Positions 1 through 5,225 of a stretch of 5,806 bases of DNA are shown piece after piece (position 1 is the first letter of the stretch; every line of letters begins with the position of its first letter). Source of the DNA: an uncultured Anaerotruncus sp. (GTDB lineage Bacteria; Bacillota_A; Clostridia; Oscillospirales; CAG-272); NCBI GenBank assembly GCA_958414155.1, contig CATYWI010000096.1, forward strand, positions 1-5,806, written 5' to 3'. The notes under the pieces are model-generated. The model was not told the DNA's origin. It did not search any database and saw nothing but the letters and a program-made list of their open reading frames with translations. The translations under genes and the position numbers were made by a program.

Positions 1-816
1 CTCGGCAAGCATATTGGCATGTCTTGCCTCGCACATCTGAACGAAATCACGCGCGTTGCCGGTATCCACCTGGCGGTTTATATCAGCTATGGTCTGGAGG
101 TGCGCCTTTTTGGACCATTTGTACGCCTTTTGCAGTGTTTTACCGTATGTTGTTTCCTCAACGAATTCCGGTATCTCCGCGCCAAGCTCATAGCGCGGGT
201 ACTGTATTATTAGCCCGGGGCTGTACGGTTCGATGAGATATTTTCCTATGCATCCCGTGGAAGGAGCCATATATGAATGAAGGTAATCGTAATATCCGTT
301 GCACACATAAAGGTTTACGGTGCTCTCCGGACGGTATCTGAGTATTTCAATCTTATCGGTAAGACCGTTTTTACGGTATATCTCCTCGGCTTCCTCCTTT
401 GATACGGTAACGCGCTCTATCGGATAGTCGGCGGAAATAATGCGTGCGACTTCATTTTTTATGCTGTCGGCAGCGCGGTACATATTGAAGCCCGGCGTAA
501 GCGCCTGACAGAATACAGAGCGCGACACATTATAGGTGAAAAATATTTTTACATCCGGGTATATATTGCGGAATGCCATTGAAATGATATATCGCAGCGT
601 CGCCTCGTAAGCCTTGCCCGCCTCAATGTTGTCCAGTCTCTCCGGTATTATTTCCATTCCGTCATTTTTGTCAGACAGGCGGTACCTCAGTTCTTTTATC
701 TGAGCGCCCACATGACACACGATATAATTCTTTTTATCTTCCTCCTTCAAGAGGTCAATGATGCGCGTTCCCTCGGGAACGTGCATTTTTTCGTTATAAA
801 GTGTAATATCGACCAT
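1..816 (-). CDS. TGS/SAD-domain nucleoside (uridine) kinase family protein, N-terminal part, cut by window edge
   Basis: The frame is open from an ATG at 814-816 to the window edge, giving 272 codons with no stop. I translated it by hand. Residues 1-60 resemble a TGS domain, the small beta-grasp fold found at the N-terminus of threonyl-tRNA synthetase. Residues about 65-240 resemble the second additional domain (SAD) of that enzyme; recognisable pieces are FCQ near 102-104, YPIERVTVSKEEA at 131-143, YMAPSTG at 182-188 and the SPGLIIQYP stretch at 199-207. The end, with EARHANMLAE, matches the helix that in this family leads into a P-loop uridine-kinase-like domain, so the Walker A motif should lie just outside the window. 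Such proteins are usually about 550 residues and are annotated as nucleoside or uridine kinases; they are not tRNA synthetases. An AGAGGAG site at 828-834, 11 bases from the ATG, supports the start. It follows the ATPase gene after 52 bases. The kinase activity is inferred from the family, since its catalytic half is not visible. Confidence 0.85.
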   Translation of the reverse strand, partial: MVDITLYNEKMHVPEGTRIIDLLKEEDKKNYIVCHVGAQIKELRYRLSDKNDGMEIIPERLDNIEAGKAYEATLRYIISMAFRNIYPDVKIFFTYNVSRSVFCQALTPGFNMYRAADSIKNEVARIISADYPIERVTVSKEEAEEIYRKNGLTDKIEILRYRPESTVNLYVCNGYYDYLHSYMAPSTGCIGKYLIEPYSPGLIIQYPRYELGAEIPEFVEETTYGKTLQKAYKWSKKAHLQTIADINRQVDTGNARDFVQMCEARHANMLAE

Positions 817-827
817 TCCTGTTCTGT

Positions 828-834
828 CTCCTCT
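828..834 (-). promoter_or_regulatory. Ribosome binding site of the nucleoside kinase gene (AGAGGAG)
   Basis: AGAGGAG lies 11 bases upstream of the ATG at 814-816, within the 52-base gap after the ATPase stop. The spacer is a little long. A second AGGA touching the ATG is too close to act. The site supports this start for the kinase gene. Confidence 0.6.
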
Positions 835-868
835 GAATATTTTTATGCTTCGGGAGCGTCGGGGCTTG

Positions 869-1849
869 TCATTGCTGCGCTCCCCTGCGCAGTTTTTTTG
901 CTCTCACGTCGGTGCCCGTGAGCATGAATGTTACAAATTCTCCGAAAATACGGCTCGTGATGCGGTCCCAGTATCTGCCGCGCATTTCATCCTGGCGCAG
1001 ATTTGTGCTTATCATGGTGGGCAGCCCCTTGTTTATACGTGTGTTGATGACATCGTAAAGACAGCTCACCGTGAACTGATTGGAGACCTCGGAGCCGAGG
1101 TCGTCGATAATGAGCAGATCGCAGTTGAAGTACCTGTCGGTCTTCTCGCCGTTCTCCTGTCCGGAGGCATTGCCGAAGCGTGCACGTTCAAAATCCGAAA
1201 ACATTCCGATCGCTCCCGTATACACAACATCGTAGCCGCGCTCTATGATGACCTTTGCCGCCGCGGTGGACAAATGGGTTTTACCGAGTCCCGTACCGCC
1301 GAAAAGAGCTATGCTCTTTGAGGTGGCGGGATCAAAGGTCTCGGCATACCGGCGCATTGCGCGGTATATGTACTGCATATTTTCGTAATTACGGCGGTCA
1401 TCGGCGTAATAATCAAGCGAAAAGGTATCAAACGTCTCGGTGCGCATGAGCTTTCCGAGACCTGAGGATTCATACCCCGCCATTATAAGCCGTTGCTTCA
1501 TACAATGGCACATCCTGCCGTCTATATAGCCTGTATCCTGACAATCCGGGCACTCGTAGCGCGGATCGCAATAGTCCGCAGGATACCCCGCGGCGGTAAG
1601 CAGTGCGTCGCGGCGTGCGCGGAGCGTCTTGACGGCAGCTCTTATATCCGCAACCGTTTCACCGGATGCCCCGAGCGCCGCCCCCATGAGCCTGATGCCT
1701 GTTTTGCCAAGCTCCTCATCTATCTTCCGCGTTTCGGGTATCACACGATGTATCTCCGCACTGCGTCCCCTGGCGGCGTCAAGCGCCGCACGGTTTTTTT
1801 CGGCATATTCCTCGCGCACGCGGCTGAAGTTTTCTCTTGTATATCCCAT
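869..1849 (-). CDS. DnaI/DnaC-like AAA+ ATPase, probable replicative helicase loader
   Basis: The 326-residue protein is an ATP-binding protein of the DnaC/DnaI/IstB family. Such proteins load the replicative helicase at the origin or at restarted forks. Residues about 5-85 are charged and probably helical or coiled coil. A cysteine cluster, CPDC at 100-103 and CHC at 114-116, looks like a zinc-binding knuckle, as in the N-domain of DnaI-type loaders. The AAA+ core follows: Walker A GGTGLGKT at 184-191, Walker B LLIIDD at 245-250, a sensor-1 asparagine in STN at 281-283, and an arginine-finger candidate in TSRI at 298-301. The C-terminus, LTGTDVRAKK, is typical of the family. The ATG overlaps the upstream DnaD-domain stop as TAATG, with GGAAAGG 10 bases upstream of the start, so translational coupling is likely. 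IstB-type transposition helpers share this fold, but no transposase is present and the DnaD neighbour argues for replication. The exact helicase partner is inferred. Confidence 0.9.
   Translation of the reverse strand: MGYTRENFSRVREEYAEKNRAALDAARGRSAEIHRVIPETRKIDEELGKTGIRLMGAALGASGETVADIRAAVKTLRARRDALLTAAGYPADYCDPRYECPDCQDTGYIDGRMCHCMKQRLIMAGYESSGLGKLMRTETFDTFSLDYYADDRRNYENMQYIYRAMRRYAETFDPATSKSIALFGGTGLGKTHLSTAAAKVIIERGYDVVYTGAIGMFSDFERARFGNASGQENGEKTDRYFNCDLLIIDDLGSEVSNQFTVSCLYDVINTRINKGLPTMISTNLRQDEMRGRYWDRITSRIFGEFVTFMLTGTDVRAKKLRRGAQQ
875..899 (+). terminator. Terminator-shaped hairpin plus T7 on the plus strand
   Basis: Read on the plus strand, CTGCGC (875-880), a six-base loop and GCGCAG (887-892) form a perfect 6-bp stem followed at once by seven T residues (893-899). 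This is the shape of a Rho-independent terminator, but all genes here run on the minus strand and the element lies inside the last codons of the ATPase gene. It could stop antisense transcripts, or it could be chance from an AAA-AAA lysine pair next to GC-rich codons. It cannot terminate the minus-strand genes, because there the A-run precedes the stem. Confidence 0.3.
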
Positions 1850-2886
1850 TATCTTTTTACCTTTCCGTCCTTGTCGCCTGCGGCGGACACGGGAATATCC
1901 GGAGCCGCGGTACCGCCGCCGTAGCTGCGTCTCAGCGCCGCCTCAAAGAATTCATCGGTGTTGAAACTCGTGCCCTCCGGAACTGCCTTTTTGCTCTGCT
2001 CGTTGCTTCTGGCTGCTATGTACGCATCTATCTCCGCAGAATTTCTAAGCCCCTGCCGGTTCCATGCCTCCATTATCGCATTTGCATATGCAAGCGACGC
2101 TTTGCCGGTGGAATTGACGGTCATCTCGTACGCCTTGCCTATTTCATCAAGCCCGTATCCGAAGCTGCCTATCCACGCGTCTATAAATCCACGCTCGCGC
2201 GTTGTCAGCGCGCGGTCGCGGTCCATACCGAACATTGCGCGTATCTTGCCTTCCAGCTTTGCTGATTCCTCTATCGTGCGCAGATGGGCGTCAAGCGCTT
2301 CAACACTGGTGATCCCGCGGTCATAAAGATCGAACGCCACAGTCTCAACGTATCTGAGCGATTTTTTTCCTATGCGTGCGCAGTGCGCACAGAGGTTGAT
2401 TATATATTCCCCGTCAAGTCCGAGATAATCTATAAGCCCGACCACCTTTGCGGTCTCCGAGGTGCTGAACATCTTGCCAAGCATACGCTCGCATTCGTCT
2501 ATCACCGCAGAGGTCTCGGCGCGGCGCTCAAGAATGCCGCTCAGCTCCTCCGTGGTATATGTCGGCAGTGCCGCCTCCGGCTTTTTCAGCTTTTGCGGCT
2601 TCGCGGGCTTTCTCGCTTCGCCATCATCCGCGGCGTCGTCCGAGATCACCCCCGCGCCGCGCCAGTAAGGAAGCGTGGCATCGCCGGTATCGTCCGCGCC
2701 GAACGTTGCGGCTATCGCGCTGTCGCTCCAGCCCTGGAGCGCGGCAAGGCGGCGCAGGAGCGCCATTATATCCTTTTTTGTCGCACTGCCGAATCTGGCT
2801 ACCGCCGCCTGCGGCAGAACAAGAACACCCGTGCCGTAATTGACGGTGCATGCGTGTTCTGCGGTATCTTTATTTTTTTCTTCCAT
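1849..2886 (-). CDS. DnaD-domain replication initiation protein with two DnaD-like domains
   Basis: This 345-residue protein belongs to the DnaD/DnaB (Firmicutes) family, which remodels DNA and helps recruit the helicase loader during initiation and restart. Residues about 20-82 look like a degenerate winged helix, ending in LPYWRGAGVIS, much like the 'yW...Gli' end of this domain. A Lys/Pro/Ala-rich linker follows at 91-108. A first DnaD-like domain spans about 110-204, with Y179-V183-L187 in the place of the family motif YxxxIxxxW. A second, about 207-285, keeps the motif fully as Y267-I271-W275. The tail DEFFEAALRRSY (311-322) is a conserved-looking end in clostridial members. The ATG at 2884-2886 is preceded by AAGGG with a 7-base spacer, and that site overlaps the rex stop codon (TAAGGG). 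The gene abuts the ATPase gene by one base, the usual pairing of a DnaD protein with its loader. It could be called dnaD, but orthology to Bacillus DnaD or DnaB cannot be settled from sequence reading alone. Confidence 0.9.
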   Translation of the reverse strand: MEEKNKDTAEHACTVNYGTGVLVLPQAAVARFGSATKKDIMALLRRLAALQGWSDSAIAATFGADDTGDATLPYWRGAGVISDDAADDGEARKPAKPQKLKKPEAALPTYTTEELSGILERRAETSAVIDECERMLGKMFSTSETAKVVGLIDYLGLDGEYIINLCAHCARIGKKSLRYVETVAFDLYDRGITSVEALDAHLRTIEESAKLEGKIRAMFGMDRDRALTTRERGFIDAWIGSFGYGLDEIGKAYEMTVNSTGKASLAYANAIMEAWNRQGLRNSAEIDAYIAARSNEQSKKAVPEGTSFNTDEFFEAALRRSYGGGTAAPDIPVSAAGDKDGKVKR

Positions 2887-2896
2887 CGCGCTGCCC

Positions 2897-3604
2897 TTAC
2901 TGATTTTTTTCGCCTTGCTCGCCCGAATGCAGACGGTAGCAGAGTGTCATAAGCGAGTCGCCGAGGTGGACGTTTTCCACAACAGCTGTTTTCTGCTTCA
3001 AATCAAGCTCGTTGCTTGTGAAATTCCACACACCGGGAACGCCCGCTTCCTCTACTGTATGCAAAGCGTCGGCGGCACATTCCTTCGGAAGCGTGAGAAC
3101 GGCGATATCCACCTTGTGAGTGCGGCAGAATTCGGCAAGCTCGGAGGACGGATATATCGTAACGCCAGCAACAGCGTCCCCGGTCACTGCGGGGTTGGTA
3201 TCGAACATAGCTATAACGCGAACGCCGCGGCGCTCGAACATCGGGGAGCGGACTATGGCTCTGCCGAGGTTGCCCGCGCCTATTATTACGGCATTATAGC
3301 CGTTGTTGGCTCCGAGGATATCAAGTATCTGAGTATAGAGCTTTTCGACATTGTAGCCGTAGCCCTGCTGACCGAATCCGCCGAAGCAGTTGAGGTCCTG
3401 CCGTATCTGAGATGCGGTAACATTCATTATTCCCGCCAGCTCCGCGGAGCTTATGCGAGTTCTGCCGTGCGACAAAAGCTCGCGCAGATAGCGATAATAA
3501 CGCGGCAGACGCTTTATTACTGCGTCCGAGATATTTCTGTCGTGATGAAGCTCGTTGCTATGTATAACTTTTTCGTTTTCGTTATCGTTTTCGTTACTGC
3601 TCAT
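2897..3604 (-). CDS. rex: Redox-sensing transcriptional repressor Rex
   Basis: Rex is a homodimeric repressor that binds DNA when NADH/NAD+ is low and lets go when NADH rises, turning on fermentative and anaerobic respiratory genes. With the chosen ATG the protein has 235 residues, slightly longer than the usual 210-220. Residues about 28-85 form the winged helix, including the recognition region TASQIRQDLNCFGGFGQQGYGY. A Rossmann fold follows with VIIGAGNLG (GxGxxG at 109-114) and an acidic D135 after the second strand (AMFDTNP). The C-terminal NFTSNELDL (194-202) and VVENVHLGDSL stretches are typical. I prefer the ATG at 3602-3604 (GGTGG five bases upstream) over an in-frame GTG at 3611-3613, which has no ribosome site and would add three residues. 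The first dozen residues form a low-complexity Asn/Glu tail. It lies 74 bases after tsaD and 10 bases before the DnaD-domain gene. I see no classical Rex operator upstream. Confidence 0.96.
   Translation of the reverse strand: MSSNENDNENEKVIHSNELHHDRNISDAVIKRLPRYYRYLRELLSHGRTRISSAELAGIMNVTASQIRQDLNCFGGFGQQGYGYNVEKLYTQILDILGANNGYNAVIIGAGNLGRAIVRSPMFERRGVRVIAMFDTNPAVTGDAVAGVTIYPSSELAEFCRTHKVDIAVLTLPKECAADALHTVEEAGVPGVWNFTSNELDLKQKTAVVENVHLGDSLMTLCYRLHSGEQGEKNQ
3572..3595 (-). repeat. Two-copy 12-base tandem repeat in the start of rex
   Basis: On the coding strand AACGAAAACGAT is followed directly by AACGAAAACGAA, two 12-base copies differing in one base. They encode NEND-NENE, part of a low-complexity polar tail in front of the Rex DNA-binding domain. 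The length is a multiple of three, so gain or loss of copies would keep the frame. Confidence 0.8.
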
Positions 3605-3609
3605 TTGAT

Positions 3610-3614
3610 CCACC
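3610..3614 (-). promoter_or_regulatory. Weak ribosome binding site of rex (GGTGG)
   Basis: GGTGG lies five bases upstream of the ATG at 3602-3604. It is a weak match, but it overlaps the alternative GTG codon at 3611-3613, which has no purine-rich site of its own. This supports the ATG as the rex start. Confidence 0.45.
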
Positions 3615-3615
3615 G

Positions 3616-3639
3616 TTTGCGGCGCAAAGCGCCTGCTTT
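3616..3639. repeat. Chain of three overlapping inverted repeats upstream of rex
   Basis: Three perfect inverted repeats overlap here. They are TTTGCG-1-CGCAAA at 3616-3628, GGCGC-3-GCGCC at 3621-3633 and AAAGC-4-GCTTT at 3626-3639. Each shares an arm with the next, so as RNA hairpins they exclude one another. The block ends 12 bases before the rex ATG. It does not match the usual Rex operator (TTGTGAA-N4-TTCACAA type), and on the minus strand no T-tract follows, so it is not a terminator for the upstream genes. Its role, if any, is unknown. Confidence 0.5.
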
Positions 3640-3678
3640 CGTTTTTTATTGTATGATTCCGATGTAGCCCGACGACGA

Positions 3679-4710
3679 TCAGTCGGCATCGTCGGCATGC
3701 GCATTCAGCGAGGTATCCGAACGCACTCCGGCACGGAACAGAAAAGCCCCCTCCGCCGCGACCATGGCGGCATTATCTCCGCAAAGCGATACGGGCGGGA
3801 GTATCAGCTCCGCGCCGCACGCCCGGCATACATTTTCCGCCGCGGTACGCAGATGCGAATTTGCCGCTACGCCGCCTGCGATCACAAGCCGGCGGCATCC
3901 GCTGCGCTCAAGCGCTGCGGGAATTTTTGAAACTATCGCCGATACTATCGCACCGGTGTACGCCGATGCAAATGCCGCGCGGCGTTCGCCCTCAAGCGTC
4001 TCCCCGCGCTGACTCATACCGTTGAGAAGGTTGAGCGCGGCGGTTTTTAGTCCGCTGAACGAAAAATCAAGGTTATCGCCCGCAAGCGCCGGGGACGGAA
4101 GCCTGAATTCCCGCCGCATGGGGCTTTGATCTCCCTCATGAGCCAGCCTGTCCATTGCCGCGCCGCCCGGATACGGCAGACCTATGACTCTGCCTATTTT
4201 ATCAAAAGCCTCACCTGCGGCATCGTCGCGTGTTCCGCCAAGCTCGCGGTATTCGGTAAAATCAGCCACATGATAAAACGATGTGTGCCCTCCCGACACG
4301 ACAAGCGCGAGAAACGGCGGCTTAAGCCCCGGAGCCGCAAGATATGCCGCAGCGGTATGCGCGTGGACATGGTTCACGGGCACTATCGGCTTATCCCACG
4401 CATAGGCAAAGGATTTTGCAAAATTAACGCCGACGAGCAGTGCGCCGATAAGTCCGGGGTGAGACGTTACCGCCACCGCATCGAGCGCTTCCGGCGTCAC
4501 GCCAGCCTCGTCAAGCGCACGGCTTACGGTCGGACATATCGCCTCAATGTGCGCCCGAGAGGCGATCTCCGGCACTACGCCTCCGTAAAGGCGGTGTGTA
4601 TCTATCTGCGATGCGACGATATTCGATCTTGCACGGACGGTGCCGTCAAGCTCCTCGACGACAGCCGCAGACGTTTCGTCGCAGGATGATTCGATTCCAA
4701 GTATAAGCAT
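3679..4710 (-). CDS. tsaD: tRNA N6-adenosine threonylcarbamoyltransferase TsaD
   Basis: TsaD transfers the threonylcarbamoyl group from threonylcarbamoyl-AMP to A37 of tRNAs reading ANN codons (t6A), together with TsaB and TsaE in bacteria. The 343-residue protein matches the family length. It begins MLILGIESSCDETS, the classic N-terminus, and carries H114 and H118 (HVHAH, the iron-binding HxxxH), VSGGHT at 138-143, GEAFDK at 166-171, PGG at 181-183, FSFSGLKTA at 216-224, AGGVAANSHLR at 278-288 and GDN at 311-313, whose D312 is the third metal-site residue. TSHPGL at 82-87 replaces the more common GPGL. An in-frame GTG at 4732-4734 overlaps the rimI stop and would add eight residues, but the ATG at 4708-4710 has GGGAGA ten bases upstream and fits the family N-terminus. 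It follows rimI by 20 bases. TsaB and TsaE are not in this window. Confidence 0.97.
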   Translation of the reverse strand: MLILGIESSCDETSAAVVEELDGTVRARSNIVASQIDTHRLYGGVVPEIASRAHIEAICPTVSRALDEAGVTPEALDAVAVTSHPGLIGALLVGVNFAKSFAYAWDKPIVPVNHVHAHTAAAYLAAPGLKPPFLALVVSGGHTSFYHVADFTEYRELGGTRDDAAGEAFDKIGRVIGLPYPGGAAMDRLAHEGDQSPMRREFRLPSPALAGDNLDFSFSGLKTAALNLLNGMSQRGETLEGERRAAFASAYTGAIVSAIVSKIPAALERSGCRRLVIAGGVAANSHLRTAAENVCRACGAELILPPVSLCGDNAAMVAAEGAFLFRAGVRSDTSLNAHADDAD

Positions 4711-4720
4711 ATTCAGTCTT

Positions 4721-4726
4721 TCTCCC
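4721..4726 (-). promoter_or_regulatory. Ribosome binding site of tsaD (GGGAGA)
   Basis: GGGAGA with a ten-base spacer precedes the ATG at 4708-4710. It lies downstream of the competing GTG at 4732-4734 and therefore favours the ATG, giving the usual MLILGIESSCDETS N-terminus. Confidence 0.65.
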
Positions 4727-4730
4727 GATC

Positions 4731-5225
4731 TCACTTGATGAATTTTTCCATAACAACAGCATCCTCGTCGGGAAAACTGTAAAAATGCCGGCGTATACCC
4801 GCCGGGGTGAATCCGAACGAGCGGTAAAGCGACTGCGCGGGGATGTTATGCTCGCGCACCTCAAGCGTTATACGCACACAGCCCTTGCCTTTGGCTGTTT
4901 CAAGAAGCCCGCTCATGATCGCCGAGGCACAGCCGCGCCGGCGGAATTCCGGGGCGGTGGCAATATTGACGATATTGCCTTCATCGAGCACGCATTCTAT
5001 GCCGCCGTATGCCGCCAGCGTACCGTCAGGCGTTTCACACGCAAGCGCCGAGATATGTCCGACGCCGGCTCCTGCCGTGCTGCCCCCGCCGACGAAAAGG
5101 TCACGTATGGCACGCAGGCTCCACGGCTCGGAAAAAACGGTGTGTTCTATCTCCGCCGCAGCCTGAACATGGCGTTCGGCAAACGGTACGACCGTGAATT
5201 CCGGCTCAGTCGGCTGTTGTGACAC
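4731..5225 (-). CDS. rimI: Ribosomal protein alanine N-acetyltransferase RimI (GNAT family)
   Basis: RimI acetylates the N-terminal alanine of ribosomal protein S18 and possibly other proteins, using acetyl-CoA. The 164-residue protein shows FSEPWSLRAI at 31-40, the family's early signature. The acetyl-CoA-binding core follows as NIVNIATAPEFRRRGCASAIM at 84-104, with the pyrophosphate loop RRRGCA. LEVREHN at 121-127 holds the glutamate (E122) matching the proposed catalytic residue of E. coli RimI. Y149 sits in RRHFYSFPDEDAVVM, the region of the catalytic tyrosine. A Gly-rich stretch (residues 46-56) precedes the third strand and looks like a loop insertion. The start is GTG at 5223-5225, chosen because GGGGAGG lies six bases upstream and no other start fits. 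The gene begins inside the last 20 bases of the upstream lipoprotein gene and is followed by tsaD, a common clostridial neighbour. Another GNAT function is possible, but the match and context favour RimI. Confidence 0.92.
   Translation of the reverse strand: MSQQPTEPEFTVVPFAERHVQAAAEIEHTVFSEPWSLRAIRDLFVGGGSTAGAGVGHISALACETPDGTLAAYGGIECVLDEGNIVNIATAPEFRRRGCASAIMSGLLETAKGKGCVRITLEVREHNIPAQSLYRSFGFTPAGIRRHFYSFPDEDAVVMEKFIK

Noticed and set aside
835..860. A possible internal promoter for the kinase gene (CCGACG, 17 bases, TATTCA)
   Set aside because: Each hexamer matches consensus at only about three of six positions, which chance easily gives in an AT-rich gap.
845..1321. A 158-codon plus-strand open frame opposite the ATPase gene
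   Set aside because: It is opposite the Walker A and B coding regions of the ATPase and has no recognisable domain, so it is a shadow frame.
869..1849. The ATPase as an IstB-type transposition helper and sign of an insertion sequence
   Set aside because: No IstA transposase, terminal inverted repeats or target duplications are seen, and the TAATG coupling to a DnaD-domain gene points to helicase loading.
2284..2952. A 222-codon plus-strand open frame opposite the DnaD-domain gene
   Set aside because: The minus-strand protein has clear DnaD motifs and a ribosome site. The plus frame is rich in Arg and Cys without domain character, as expected for an antisense frame in GC-rich codons.
3621..3650. 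The GGCGC/GCGCC hairpin followed by TGCTTTCGTTTTTTATT on the plus strand as a terminator
   Set aside because: The T-run begins eight bases after the stem, too far for a standard Rho-independent terminator, and no plus-strand gene needs it.
3648..3653. TACAAT on the minus strand, a possible -10 box for a rex promoter
   Set aside because: It is a good -10 match in an AT-rich spot, but hexamers 16-18 bases upstream match TTGACA poorly (at best three of six). It was not strong enough to list as a promoter.
2840..3667. A 275-codon open frame on the plus strand covering rex
   Set aside because: It is the antisense shadow of rex, whose Rossmann and winged-helix motifs are unmistakable. The plus-strand product shows no recognisable family.
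4126..4689. A 187-codon plus-strand open frame opposite tsaD
   Set aside because: The opposite strand encodes all TsaD motifs. This frame is very basic and has no motif or credible ribosome site.
1780..5048. The heptamer CAAGCGC occurs seven times on the plus strand (1780, 2292, 3909, 4083, 4302, 4512, 5042) and was not noticed in reverse
   Set aside because: Every copy is the antisense of GCG-CTT-G in frame, an Ala-Leu codon pair in minus-strand genes. Codon preference explains it without a polar DNA motif.
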